Source of the DNA: JANLSO01 sp031362405 | Lineage (GTDB): Bacteria; Actinomycetota; Thermoleophilia; Miltoncostaeales; Miltoncostaeaceae | Direction of reading: 5' to 3' | Length of the DNA stretch: 45,623 nucleotides | Assembly (NCBI GenBank): GCA_031362405.1 | Contig: JANLSO010000069.1 | Coordinates: 1 to 45,623, forward strand | Part shown: positions 1 to 7,927 of the stretch, one piece after another | How the letters are laid out: the number at the start of each line of letters is the position of its first letter | Position numbering within the stretch: position 1 is the stretch's first letter | Made by a program: the position numbers and the translations under genes | Notes under the pieces: model-generated | What the model was told of the DNA's origin: nothing | The model's database searches: none | What the model saw: the letters and a program-made list of their open reading frames with translations, nothing else

Positions 1-2
1 GC

Positions 3-155
3 GGTTGGGCCTCGTGGGAGCCTCCCAAGTTCCAAACGCCGGCTCTTTCGGTCGCATGGGCGAGCCTTGCCGTTTTGGCGGTGGTGGTTCATGCGACGCT
101 GTTGCATGGCGGGCGCCTTCTGAACCGTGACGTGGCATTGCCTGGCTCCTCATGA
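3..155 (+). CDS. 3' end of a possible membrane protein (partial)
   Basis: An open frame enters from the left edge and ends at TGA 153-155. The last 50 residues contain one strongly hydrophobic stretch (LAVLAVVVHATLL) followed by a short polar tail, as in a protein ending with a membrane helix. I do not recognise a family, and the piece is too short to exclude chance. It is followed by about 50 bases without coding signal, then by the regulatory element at 208. Confidence 0.3.
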   Translation, partial: GWASWEPPKFQTPALSVAWASLAVLAVVVHATLLHGGRLLNRDVALPGSS

Positions 156-207
156 GGGCGTGATTGAGGACGCCGTAACGGGTCCGCGCAGGTGGTAGGA
201 GCAAGGG

Positions 208-243
208 TCTCATCGCGCTTTCATGTGCTTCTGGTCGGATAGC
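208..243 (+). promoter_or_regulatory. Direct-repeat activator site 1, upstream of the flippase remnant
   Basis: TCTCAT (208-213), five bases, TTTCAT (219-224): half-sites repeated at 11 bp. A -10-like GATAGC lies at 238-243, which would place the transcript start at or next to the ATG at 249 (leaderless). It is one of nine similar sites in the first 13.4 kb; see the finding on the shared regulon. Confidence 0.55.
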
Positions 244-248
244 GGCGA

Positions 249-1391
249 ATGACGACTCACCTCACAGCCCGTGTTCGGCGGCAGAGCTCTTGGCGTCGAT
301 CCACCCGCGCATGGGCGGCACTACACGGCGCTGAGCGGGCCCGGGCCCTCGTCGTCGGTTCGCTCATCGCGGTCGCCATCGTTTTGGCGGCTCGCTTCGG
401 GCCCCACCCCGGGGCGGTCATCGCCGCCCTCGCAGGAGTGTCGTGGGTGTGAATGACCGCTGCCCTGCTGGCGAACGCGGCGTCGATCGTCGTGCGCGCC
501 GAAGCATGGAGGCTCCTGATGACGCGCCCGAGCCAGGGGCTGCGGCCACGCCGACGTGCCGCGTTGTCGGCATACTCGATCGGCCTGCTGGGTAACACCC
601 TGTTGCAGGCTCGGGCGGGGGAGGCCACGCGAATCGTGGTCGCCAGCCGCCATCTGCGCCGGTGACACAACGCTCGGCCGCCGTCGCCGGATCCGTTCTC
701 GCGCAGCGATGCCTCGATGTCGCGGTCTTCGCCGCGCTTTTCGTGTCGTCCTCGGATTCGCAGGCGCCCGCATGGGTTTGTCACCGGGTCGGTTGCCTTC
801 GCGGCCGTGGCCGTTGCGGTCGTCGCGGCCGCCTTCGTGGTGAGCCGGCGCGCGGGGGCGTCCAACGGCCCGCGACTGCTGCGCCCTTTGAGATGGCTGA
901 CCGCGGCGACCCGCGAGGGGTTCGCGGTGCTCAGCGAGCCACGCGTCGTTGCCCGGGCCGGGGCTCTCCAGATCACCGGATAGGTGGCGCAGCTCCTCGT
1001 CATCGATCTCACCCTTCGGGCATTCTCTTCACCGGTGCCGCTCGTCGCGTCGGCGCTTGTGCTGGTGCTGCTGAACGGGGTCCTTGCCTTCCCACTGTGG
1101 CCCGGGGGGGTCGGTGCCTATCGGGCCGTCGTCGCGCTTGCGCTCGTTCCCTACGGCATCGCCTCGGCGACTGGCATCGGACTGGGCGTTGGCATCCAGG
1201 CCGTCGAGACGGTCGTCGGCGTCGGCTTCGGTCTTGGCTTCGCCGCGCACGAGGGTCTTTCGCTCGCGGCGCTTGGGCGCCGTCGTGACGACCACCACAA
1301 AGGTGACCCGGATCAGCAGCGGCCCAGCGGGTCAGAGCTGGTTGGGGCGGGGCCTTCCGCACATCGCACGTGTACCGATGGCCCCATTTAG
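249..1391 (+). pseudogene. Decayed flippase-like (UPF0104 / LPG-synthase membrane domain) protein
   Basis: A multi-pass membrane protein can be followed through broken frames. Residues starting MTTHLTARV run to an in-frame TGA at 450-452, and the same frame continues past it with a hydrophobic segment and SIGLLGNTLLQARAGEATR, the kind of motif seen in flippase-like proteins. The frame shifts near 662 (SAAVAGSVLAQRCLDVAV), shifts again near 750-790, then meets an in-frame TAG at 981-983 before hydrophobic segments ending with a PGGVGAYRAVV motif near 1105-1135. In intact relatives these would be one protein of roughly 300-350 residues related to the N-terminal domain of MprF, which moves lipids across the membrane. 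Two stops plus at least two frameshifts make single sequencing errors an unlikely explanation. The promoter element at 208-243 is still intact. The family call is from motif memory. Confidence 0.65.
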
Positions 1392-1396
1392 AGACG

Positions 1397-1430
1397 GTTC
1401 ATCGTGGCGTCAGGTGCCCGTGCCTACCGT
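1397..1430 (+). promoter_or_regulatory. Direct-repeat activator site 2 with -10, upstream of the PepSY gene
   Basis: GTTCAT (1397-1402), CGTGG, CGTCAG (1408-1413), then 11 bases and a -10-like TACCGT (1425-1430). The block is closely matched by 5448-5481, upstream of another small secreted protein; both also carry CCATTTA about 10 bases further upstream. The expected transcript start is near 1437, giving a leader of about 43 bases before the ATG at 1480. Confidence 0.6.
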
Positions 1431-1479
1431 GTGATTCAGCCGGACTACGGCTATCCAAGAAAAACGACGAGGAGACTTC

Positions 1480-2019
1480 ATGTCTTTCCCCCGCAAGAAG
1501 GTCAGCGCCGTTCTCGGGACGGCGGTCGCGATCGCAGGAGTCAGCGCCGGAATCGCTTTCGGTCAGGCTCCGAGCGTCACCGGCACGCCGGTGCCGCCCG
1601 CCAGCGCGACGATGCCCGCTACCCCCACCCCGGAGTCGACCACTCCGGAATCGACCACCCCTGAGGCGGGCGGTTCCGAGAAGGACGGCGGTGAGCTCGC
1701 CCCCAACGCGTCGAGTGTGCAGGCGCCAAACACGCCCGACGTCGGCCAGGCCGCCGGGCAGTCAGCAGCCGATGAGGCCGCGGCAGATAAGGCCGAGTCG
1801 GCAAAGCTCGCGACCCTGGCGACGGTCAGCCAGGCGCAGGCCGAGCAGGCCGCGATCGCCAAGGTGCCGGGTAAGGTCGTCGTGGCTGAGCTCGGCGATG
1901 AGAACGGCAACGTCGTCTGGCAGGTCGAGGTGACCGCCACCGACAGCACGCAGCACGAGGTCATGGTCGATGCCGGCAACGGCACCGTCTTGTCGAGCCA
2001 GGTCGACAGCGAAGGCTGA
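1480..2019 (+). CDS. Secreted PepSY-domain protein
   Basis: A 179-residue exported protein. Residues 1-28 are a signal peptide (basic start, then AVLGTAVAIAGVSAGIAF). A low-complexity Pro/Thr/Glu and Ala-rich linker follows to about residue 110, including two PESTT copies. The C-terminal 65 residues form one PepSY domain: helix AEQAAIAKVPGKVV, then the strands VVWQVEVTATDS and HEVMVDAGNGTVL. PepSY modules sit outside the cytoplasm and are thought to restrain peptidases or sense envelope conditions. The start is supported by GAGGAG at 1469-1474. It has its own copy of the shared direct-repeat promoter, and the next gene on this strand is an M23 peptidase, which fits a peptidase-modulating role (inference). 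A strong double hairpin separates the two genes. Confidence 0.85.
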   Translation: MSFPRKKVSAVLGTAVAIAGVSAGIAFGQAPSVTGTPVPPASATMPATPTPESTTPESTTPEAGGSEKDGGELAPNASSVQAPNTPDVGQAAGQSAADEAAADKAESAKLATLATVSQAQAEQAAIAKVPGKVVVAELGDENGNVVWQVEVTATDSTQHEVMVDAGNGTVLSSQVDSEG

Positions 2020-2032
2020 CCCGCACGTGCCC

Positions 2033-2107
2033 CCTCACGCCGCTGCGCCCGTGCGCTGCGGCGTGAGGCTCGTTCGTCTCGCTTCCCCCTGGGCGAGGCG
2101 AACGAGC
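2033..2107 (+). terminator. Two adjacent strong hairpins after the PepSY gene
   Basis: CCTCACGCCGC (2033-2043) pairs perfectly with GCGGCGTGAGG (2058-2068), with a further GCGC/GCGC pairing inside the loop. Immediately next, GCTCGTTCGTCTCGC (2068-2082) pairs with GCGAGGCGAACGAGC (2093-2107) with one wobble. The two stems share base 2068. There is no U-run, as is common for GC-rich actinobacterial terminators. Confidence 0.6.
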
Positions 2108-2153
2108 ACGGGGCGAGACCCCATCGCGCTCACATCACCAAAGGAAGACCTCC

Positions 2154-3273
2154 GTGAAACGACCGCTAAGCACTCTGGTCGGCCCTCTGACCGTGCTGGT
2201 CGCGATCGGCGCTGCCGCAGGCGTGGCGCTTTTGCGCTCGGGAGGTCTGTCGCCACGCTCCTCCACCGACAGTTCGCGGCCTTCAGCCGTCACAATCGCG
2301 CCGGTCGCCTCGCTCGACGCTGATCGCCCATTCGGTCTTGGGAAAGTTCCCCCACGAACCTTTCGTTGGCCCGGTCAAGCCCTTCGACCAGGCCCACGTC
2401 CTGCGTGCCACCTTCGGTGAGCCCCGAGGCCTGAAGGGTGCCGGTGGCCCCGCGGGCGGCGGTGATCCTCGCGCACGGTATCTCGCATCAATCGGGCAGA
2501 TCGCCCCGGTCGGCACGAGGAGCCTCCACGACGGAGTCGATATCGTCGCGCCTGACGGTACGCCCGTGTTCGCGCTCGAATCGGGGATAGCCAAGACCGG
2601 CGGCACCGGCTACGACGGCAACGTGATCGTCGGCTCCTTCGGGTACTGGCACCTCTCCAACACCATCCCCACCGGATCCGCTGTCACCGCGTTCACAACC
2701 GTGATCGGGAAGGTCTATCCCGGGCAGCAACACGTTCACCTGACGCGCTTTACGGCCGCAGGCCGCGGCGAAGGCGCCGACGACCCCGTCAACCCGCTCC
2801 TGGGTGGCGGGCTCACTCCGTACGCAGACACGCAGCCCCCCGAGTTCGGCCAGCTCGTCGCGTTCGATCGATCGCAGAACAAGCTTCCCGTCACGGCCCT
2901 GAAGGGACCGGTCGTACTCGCCGTCAACGCCGCCGACGTCCAGAGCGCGGGAAACACGCGCACCGGCGTCTACACCAAGGGCTACCAGCTGCGTGACGGT
3001 GCCGGGAGAATCGTTCTCGGCCCCATTCCCGTCTTCGAGTTCCAGGTGCTGCCGGTTCACGGTGTCGCGAATCGTCTTTACACGGCGGCATCGACCCGCC
3101 ACAAGTTCCAAAGCCGTTTCTGGTACCGGGTCTCTGACCGTGCGCCGAGCGACAGCGCTTTCCTTCATACCGAGCGTTTGGTACCCGGGAATTACATGCT
3201 TGAGGTCAGCGCCGGCGACGCCCGTGGCAATGTCGCACACCGCGCTTATCCAATCCGCGTCGTGGCCCTTTAG
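2154..3273 (+). pseudogene. M23 (LytM-type) metallopeptidase interrupted by one frameshift
   Basis: The GTG at 2154 follows AAGGA near 2141 and begins a signal-anchor sequence (LVGPLTVLVAIGAAAGVALL). That frame reads RPFGLGK near 2325-2345, and the neighbouring frame takes over at the same place (LGKFPHEPF, from 2338) and runs to TAG 3271-3273. The join lies around a run of five C, so one base was gained or lost there. The downstream part holds an M23 domain with all its zinc and catalytic residues: H and D in LHDGVDI (2527-2541), the H of YWHLS near 2650, and HVH near 2731-2739. Such enzymes cut peptidoglycan cross-bridges. A further 180-residue C-terminal part looks like a beta-sandwich domain. 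It could be a genuine recent frameshift or a sequencing error; everything else looks functional. It converges on the next gene, with three bases between stops. Confidence 0.7.
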
Positions 3274-3276
3274 GGC

Positions 3277-5316
3277 CTACGTGACGACGACGGGCGTCGC
3301 CGATTCCACCCCGGGTGCGTCGCCGCGCACCCAACGCGCGGGTCGGGGAAATCGAAGCCGCGGTACCTGCCCCTCGAGCCACGCGGCGGCCAGCCCGGCC
3401 CGCGGGGCCCCGGCGATCGTTTCGCACAGGAAATAGCGTGGTTCCCAACGTGGGGAAAACTTGTCGTTGAAGCTCAGCAGACTCGATACCTGAAAGGCCC
3501 CGTCGCCAGCCCGGATGAGGCGCCCGAGCAGACGCTCGACACGACCGCTCGGCGCGCGTAGGACGCGCCCGAACGTGGCGAAGTTGAGCGAGAGATCCTC
3601 GATGCCCGCGGCCCGCAGATCACTGATCGCCGAACACACGAGAAACTCGGTGAGCCCGTTCGGCGCGGTCCGGTCGGCGCGCATCAGCGACAGCGACATT
3701 GCAGGGCGCCCGTAGACCGGCACGAAGTGCAAAAAGCCGCGGACGACCCCGTCGGGGTCGGACGCGGCGACGACCACGCAGTCTGACTGTACGTCGCCAC
3801 CCACCCGGTCGAGGCTCATCGAGAAACCGCGCTCGGACCTTCCGGCGCGCCACCCCGCCGATACCTCGTCGAGCGCCGCGAGGTCATTCGGCGTCAGGTC
3901 ACCGACGCTGCGCGTCGCGACGGTGTAGCCGGCGCGTTCGAGCCGCGTGACCGACTGGCGTACCTTGCGGATCGTGCGTCCTTCGAGCGAGAAACTCCCT
4001 GTCGCCACGATCGCCTCATCCCCGAGGTAGACACGGCGAAGCCCCAGTTGGTGCCAGAGATCCAGGCGCCCGGTACCCGCGGCGACGACGGCGATGCGAA
4101 GGCCCCGGCGTTCGGTGATCGCGGCGAGCTCGGCGACGAGGCCGGGGAAGGCGCGATCGTCACCGACCGGGTCGCCGGCCACCGTAAGGACGCCACCCTC
4201 AACCTGAAACGCCAGGTAAGCGCGCCGGTCGTCGCTGAACAGGTAGCGGTGATCGGCACGAAGGGTGAAAAAGCTCAGCGTGTCGCCACCGAAGCGACGC
4301 ATTACCGCGCGCGCCTCGTCGACGGCATCGACCGCCGAGACTCCGATGCCGTGGGCGTGACGTCGCAGGAACGGGAAGATCGCCGCAAAGAGCACCGTCG
4401 ACCCCACAGCGGCGAACGCGAATGGCAGCCACCCGAATCTCGACCCGAAATCCAGACCCGTGGGCGAGCCGATCAAGAGCGAGACCGCCGCATCGGCGTG
4501 GGACGCCGGCGAACGTGACGGGCCCGAATGCCCGAGCAAGAGCACGGTCGCGAAGGCGGTTGCGAACGCCGCCGCCCCGATCGCAGGAAGGCGCACCAGG
4601 TGCGACCGTGGCTGCGACGGCGGCGCCTCGACGTAGAAGGCCGGCCGTGCGAGCCACAGGCCGCCCGCGAGCAGCCAGGTGATTGCGGCCTCCTCGACAT
4701 CGAGCCCCTTCACCAGATTGAGCGCACCGAGGAGGATGAGCAGCGCGACGGCGATGACCCAGCCGGCATGACGGCGTTTGATCAGCTGCCAGCTCACGAC
4801 CAGCAGCGCCGCCGAGGCCGGAACAGACAGCGCGTGCGCTTCGGTGGCAAGGCCGTTCGGAACGACGCGGTCGAGCAGGTGCAGGCGATTGGTAAGACTC
4901 GGCGTCAGGGCACTCACCAAGTTGATCGCCGCGGTCACACCCACGAACATCCCGAGAACCCGAGGGACCCACGCGCCGCGATGGTGGGCCCGTAGCAACG
5001 GTACCGGCCGGTGAAACCAGAGACTCCACGAGCCGGTATCGCGGCGATGGGGCGTGATGTCGCGCCAATCCTTGGCAACCAGCCACGCCCCGGCAATCAC
5101 GATGGCGTAGAAGAGCTGCCCGGAACCGATCCACCCGAACCCGCGCGCGATCGCGGCCGCGGCGAGCACGAGGAACCCCACCTGAAACTCGTGTATCCGA
5201 AGGCCACGCACGAACAGCCTCGGGCCTTGCCCGTGGCGTTCCACCCGAAGCGCCTTCGGCCGGTTTCGCCGATGAGACGCGGCGGCCGTCGGGGGCTGGG
5301 AAGAAGGTTCGCGCAT
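3277..5316 (-). CDS. MprF/LysX-like phosphatidylglycerol aminoacyltransferase (DUF2156)
   Basis: A protein of 679 residues with about eight membrane helices in the first 320 (for example FQVGFLVLAAAAIARG and ALLVVSWQLI), then a cytoplasmic DUF2156 domain, the tandem-GNAT-like domain of MprF and of the LysX N-terminal half. Recognisable stretches are FFTLRADHRYLFSDD, GDPVGDD, RKVRQSVTRLERAG, MSLSLMRAD and LNFATFGRV. The family transfers lysine or alanine from tRNA to phosphatidylglycerol, making the membrane less negative and more resistant to cationic peptides. The frame opens at 5340, but that ATG lies inside the regulatory direct repeat. With the -10-like AGGATT at 5327-5322, transcription would begin at the ATG 5316-5314 (MREPSS), so I choose that leaderless start. 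No lysyl-tRNA synthetase domain is fused, unlike mycobacterial LysX. The amino acid carried is unknown. Confidence 0.8.
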   Translation of the reverse strand: MREPSSQPPTAAASHRRNRPKALRVERHGQGPRLFVRGLRIHEFQVGFLVLAAAAIARGFGWIGSGQLFYAIVIAGAWLVAKDWRDITPHRRDTGSWSLWFHRPVPLLRAHHRGAWVPRVLGMFVGVTAAINLVSALTPSLTNRLHLLDRVVPNGLATEAHALSVPASAALLVVSWQLIKRRHAGWVIAVALLILLGALNLVKGLDVEEAAITWLLAGGLWLARPAFYVEAPPSQPRSHLVRLPAIGAAAFATAFATVLLLGHSGPSRSPASHADAAVSLLIGSPTGLDFGSRFGWLPFAFAAVGSTVLFAAIFPFLRRHAHGIGVSAVDAVDEARAVMRRFGGDTLSFFTLRADHRYLFSDDRRAYLAFQVEGGVLTVAGDPVGDDRAFPGLVAELAAITERRGLRIAVVAAGTGRLDLWHQLGLRRVYLGDEAIVATGSFSLEGRTIRKVRQSVTRLERAGYTVATRSVGDLTPNDLAALDEVSAGWRAGRSERGFSMSLDRVGGDVQSDCVVVAASDPDGVVRGFLHFVPVYGRPAMSLSLMRADRTAPNGLTEFLVCSAISDLRAAGIEDLSLNFATFGRVLRAPSGRVERLLGRLIRAGDGAFQVSSLLSFNDKFSPRWEPRYFLCETIAGAPRAGLAAAWLEGQVPRLRFPRPARWVRGDAPGVESATPVVVT

Positions 5317-5321
5317 GCGCC

Positions 5322-5355
5322 AATCCTCGCCTCCGTTCATGAGGGCACGATGAGA
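5322..5355 (-). promoter_or_regulatory. Direct-repeat activator site 3 with -10, for the lysyltransferase-like gene
   Basis: Read on the minus strand: TCTCAT (5355-5350), CGTGC, CCTCAT (5344-5339), 11 bases, AGGATT (5327-5322), then 5 bases to ATG at 5316. It is the only minus-strand member of the nine-site set and keeps the same geometry, which argues against a strand-specific composition artefact. Confidence 0.6.
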
Positions 5356-5447
5356 GCGTGAGCCGATGCCGATTCGTCAGAGATGAGGCGTCCAGCGACC
5401 GGTGCATCGCGGGTGGGTTGTGCAACATGAGAAGCCATTTAAGTCTT

Positions 5448-5481
5448 CTTCACGGTGGTGTCAGGTGCATTTATCTACCTT
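5448..5481 (+). promoter_or_regulatory. Direct-repeat activator site 4 with -10
   Basis: CTTCAC (5448-5453), GGTGG, TGTCAG (5459-5464), 11 bases, TACCTT (5476-5481). It matches 1397-1430 closely, including the shared GTCAGGTGC and CTACC. The start codon at 5533 is about 45 bases past the expected transcript start, with AAGGAG as ribosome-binding site. Confidence 0.6.
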
Positions 5482-5532
5482 TCGCATCAGGCCACATCCG
5501 GCCTCCACAAAACACCATCAAGGAGCAGTCCG

Positions 5533-5967
5533 ATGAGCATCAACACCCGCAAAATGGCCGCCTCGCTCGGTATCGCACTTGCCGTTGTTGGCGTGGGTAG
5601 CGGCTTCGCGTTCGCCGCCTCACAGCCCTCGAGCGCTGCCGCCCCCGCAGCCACCGCCCCCGCGCAGCCGGGTGCCGTGACGCCGGCGCAGCCGAGCACG
5701 GCGAGCCCCGCACGGCCCACCGCCACGAAGGTTGACCCTTCCGAGGCCAACGCCCCCGACAAGGTCGGCTCGAAGGTCGACCCCGCGGAGGCGAATGCCC
5801 CCGACAAGGTCGGCTCGAAGGTTGACCCCGCGGAGGCGAATGCCCCCGACAAGGTTGGCTCGAAGGTCGACCCGACCGAGTCGAACGCTCCCGACGGCCG
5901 CGACCGTGACAACATTCAGTTCGGCGACCAGACTACGCCGGACGTCCCTGGTTCGACCATGCGCTAA
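5533..5967 (+). CDS. Small secreted protein with 15-residue tandem repeats
   Basis: This 144-residue protein begins at the ATG preceded by AGGAG (5521-5525); the longer reading from 5455 overlaps the promoter. Residues 1-29 are a signal peptide (ASLGIALAVVGVGSGFAFA) much like that of the PepSY protein at 1480. An Ala/Pro/Thr-rich stretch follows, then four 15-residue repeats (KVDPAEANAPDKVGS type) and a short acidic tail. No enzymatic domain is visible. Similar signal peptides, similar linkers and nearly identical promoters suggest it acts in the same envelope programme as the PepSY protein, perhaps as a flexible wall-spanning or ion-binding peptide (inference). I do not recognise a family. 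Confidence 0.7.
   Translation: MSINTRKMAASLGIALAVVGVGSGFAFAASQPSSAAAPAATAPAQPGAVTPAQPSTASPARPTATKVDPSEANAPDKVGSKVDPAEANAPDKVGSKVDPAEANAPDKVGSKVDPTESNAPDGRDRDNIQFGDQTTPDVPGSTMR
5728..5907 (+). repeat. Four 45-bp in-frame tandem repeats
   Basis: Units at 5728-5772, 5773-5817, 5818-5862 and 5863-5907. The second and third differ only at scattered third positions (GTC/GTT), which suggests recent copying. The fourth diverges in its last third, and the first has CCTTCC in place of CCCGCG. Unit number may vary between strains. Confidence 0.85.
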
Positions 5968-6001
5968 TCGACACACACAAACGAGCATGAGCGGAGCCGA
6001 C

Positions 6002-6034
6002 AGGGGCCCCGAGGACACTGTCCTTGGGGCCCCT
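6002..6034 (+). terminator. Hairpin terminator after the repeat protein
   Basis: AGGGGCCCCGAGGA (6002-6015) pairs with TCCTTGGGGCCCCT (6021-6034), 14 bp with one G-T wobble and a 5-base loop, followed by TGCC. It is well placed 34 bases after the stop at 5967. Confidence 0.7.
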
Positions 6035-6083
6035 TGCCGTGTCGATGGAGGCGCGACAACGACATCGCCGATGCGAGGCCGTG

Positions 6084-6116
6084 ACTCATCGCATTCTCAT
6101 CCGCATGCGCTCTACT
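6084..6116 (+). promoter_or_regulatory. Direct-repeat activator site 5 with -10
   Basis: ACTCAT (6084-6089), CGCAT, TCTCAT (6095-6100), 10 bases, TCTACT (6111-6116). The ATG at 6123 lies where transcription should begin, so the message would be leaderless. Confidence 0.6.
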
Positions 6117-6122
6117 GAGTTC

Positions 6123-6692
6123 ATGTCGTCAACAACACCAAGCCTGAGCCCCGAGCGAAGCATGATGGTTCTCGTCGTCGAGGACGACCCGAAGCTGGGA
6201 CCTCTGCTAGTACGCGGCCTGGCGACCCACGACATCGAGAGCGACCTCGCCGATACCGCGGAGGTGGCGTTGGCGATGGCCGGGCAGCGGCACTACAGCG
6301 CCGCCCTTGTTGATCAGATGCTTCCCGGAATCGACGGCCTGCAGTTGTGCCGTCGGCTGCGGCGCGGTGGGCTCCGTGCCCCCGTGGTCATCATGAGCGC
6401 CCGCGGGGATCTTGCCGATCAGATCGCTCCGGCCGGCGCCAACGGCTACCTCGTGAAGCCCTTCTCATTCGATCAGCTGCTCGCGAGCCTAAGGGCGCTG
6501 CCGGAGAGGTCCAGGCGTGCCCCCGGTTACGTCGACCCCACCGTTGTGCGGTGCGCAGCCGGTCCATTTGAATACGCAGGACGGAGGCGACCGCTCCGCG
6601 ATCTGATCCCGTGGCTCCGTCGTCTACCGCGCGCCAAAGACCGCCTGTCGGCCCTGGAGGCCACGCCGAGATCGATCCTGCCTCATGAGTGA
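6123..6692 (+). CDS. Receiver-only response regulator
   Basis: A 189-residue protein whose first 135 residues are a receiver domain: acidic pocket E20-D21-D22 in VVEDDPK, phospho-acceptor D64 in LVDQMLPGIDG, and K112 in YLVKPFSF. The helix before the lysine loop is about three residues short compared with OmpR-type receivers (IAPAGANGYL). The C-terminal 55 residues do not resemble the winged-helix output domain usually found here, and I could not find that domain in another frame. It is therefore either a stand-alone phosphate sink or modulator, or a regulator that has lost its output domain. Its own upstream direct-repeat site suggests that the regulator it may compete with (7256) controls it. 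ATG 6123 is chosen from the promoter position; ATG 6162 or 6165 is also possible. Confidence 0.65.
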   Translation: MSSTTPSLSPERSMMVLVVEDDPKLGPLLVRGLATHDIESDLADTAEVALAMAGQRHYSAALVDQMLPGIDGLQLCRRLRRGGLRAPVVIMSARGDLADQIAPAGANGYLVKPFSFDQLLASLRALPERSRRAPGYVDPTVVRCAAGPFEYAGRRRPLRDLIPWLRRLPRAKDRLSALEATPRSILPHE

Positions 6693-6905
6693 GGTGGCCT
6701 TTCGATCGTCGACTGTCCGCCAAACGCGTCGGCACCGGTCGGTCCACGTTCGTAAATTCTGGTCGTAGTTGGTTAGCTTGTGATCGTCGATAGTTACGTA
6801 TCGCAGATCCACCGGGAGCGGTTCTCATTGTTCGTCATGCGGCTCTGCTTCGCGCACACAGTGCGTGCGACGCCAACGCCCGCACGCCACCCCGAGGCCT
6901 CGGCG

Positions 6906-7165
6906 GTTCTCGTTGTGCAGGCCACGACAAAGCCCTTGCAATGGAATAGAGCGCAAACTACGCGGTGCTCACTATCCCGGCACCGCCCTCGATCGACGGC
7001 CCGCACGTACAGCGCCTGCTCCGACGCGACGGGCTCGATGCTCCCGTCGTCACCGCGAGCATCCGCGGTGATTCCGCGGCACGACGCCGATCGGTTCACT
7101 CGGGGGCGCTTCGGGGAAGCCCTCTCTGCTTTACCTCGTGCTCGCCGCGCCGATGAGGCCTCGAC
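6906..7165 (+). pseudogene. Remnant of a second receiver domain
   Basis: Broken frames recall the receiver at 6123. VLVVQATTK (6906-6932) matches VLVVEDDPK but has lost the acidic residues. After a deletion and frame change, NYAVLTIP, SIDG (about 6992-7003), LLRRDG, DAPVV and RGDS match the central part, and RFGEALSALPRARR (about 7110-7151, another frame) matches the last helix. The phospho-acceptor Asp is gone. The flanking 6693-6900 is AT-richer than its surroundings and shows no other gene. This looks like a tandem copy of the receiver gene in advanced decay. The call rests on motif-by-motif reading. Confidence 0.55.
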
Positions 7166-7255
7166 AGGCTCGTAGCGGATCTCTGGCAGCCCGGCGGGCT
7201 TGGGGCATGCGCGCGGTCGGCGCGGCCACCTCACCGCCACAGCGATAAGCTGGAC

Positions 7256-7927
7256 GTGATGGAGACCGGGGTCCTCATCGTCGAGGATGACGACGCGATC
7301 GGCTCAGGGCTCGTACGGGTTCTTGAGGGCCAGGGTTACCTCGTGCGGCGGGCCTCGTGCGGCACCGATGCGCTGGTCGGGGTCGGACACGACATCGGTC
7401 TTGTGATCCTCGATCTCGGCCTGCCCGACATCGACGGCATCGATGTTTGTCGCCACCTGCGGACAGTCCGCGCGGACCTCGCGATTCTCATTCTCACGGC
7501 CCGCGACCACGAGTTGGACGTCGTTGCCGGTCTCGATGCTGGCGCAGACGACTACCTCATCAAGCCCTTCAAGCTGTCGGAGCTGCTGGCCCGGGTCCGC
7601 GCCCACCTTCGCCGCCGCGCCGCGGCGTCCGCGGATGAGACGACTCTGAGCGGGCAGGGAATCGTCGCCGATCGCGCGTCCCGACGAGCGTGGCGCGGGG
7701 AGCACGAACTCGAACTGCGTCCGAAGGAGTTCGATCTGCTCACGCTACTGCTGTCGCAGGCGGGGCGGGTGGTGACACGTGAGCGTTTGATGTCGGAGGT
7801 GTGGGACACCGAGTGGATGGGGTCCACCAAGACCCTCGACATGCATATCCACGCCCTACGCCAAAAGATCGGCGCGCAGGCCATCACGACGTTGCGTGGC
7901 GTGGGCTACCGCTTTGAGGTCGAGTGA
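7256..7927 (+). CDS. OmpR/PhoB-type response regulator
   Basis: A 223-residue DNA-binding response regulator. The receiver domain (residues 5-118) has the acidic pocket E10-D11-D12, phospho-acceptor D53 in LDLGLPDIDG, T81 and K103 in YLIKPFKL. The winged-helix domain (about 128-223) shows ELRPKEFDLLTLLL, the recognition-helix region STKTLDMHIHALRQK and the terminal RGVGYRFEV. Such proteins bind pairs of direct half-sites at about 11-bp spacing, the arrangement found nine times in this window, so it is the natural candidate for that motif (inference). It starts at GTG 7256 or ATG 7259; a GATAAG at 7244-7249 would give a near-leaderless message. I see no full direct-repeat site upstream. It overlaps the kinase gene by four bases (GTGA). 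Confidence 0.93.
   Translation: MMETGVLIVEDDDAIGSGLVRVLEGQGYLVRRASCGTDALVGVGHDIGLVILDLGLPDIDGIDVCRHLRTVRADLAILILTARDHELDVVAGLDAGADDYLIKPFKLSELLARVRAHLRRRAAASADETTLSGQGIVADRASRRAWRGEHELELRPKEFDLLTLLLSQAGRVVTRERLMSEVWDTEWMGSTKTLDMHIHALRQKIGAQAITTLRGVGYRFEVE

Noticed and set aside
257..1012. Minus-strand frame of 251 residues over the flippase remnant
   Set aside because: Arg/Ala/Thr-rich composition without motifs; the membrane-protein signal is on the plus strand.
2114..2130. CCCCAT-CGCGC-TCACAT upstream of the M23 gene as another activator site
   Set aside because: Spacing is right but both half-sites differ too much, and no -10 is visible at 11 bases.
5728..5907. Regular direct repeats that could suggest a CRISPR array
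   Set aside because: The units are contiguous, in frame, and have no spacers; they encode a protein repeat.
7227..7250. A tenth direct-repeat site upstream of the response regulator
   Set aside because: Only one weak half-site (CCTCAC) is present; there is no partner at 11 bp.
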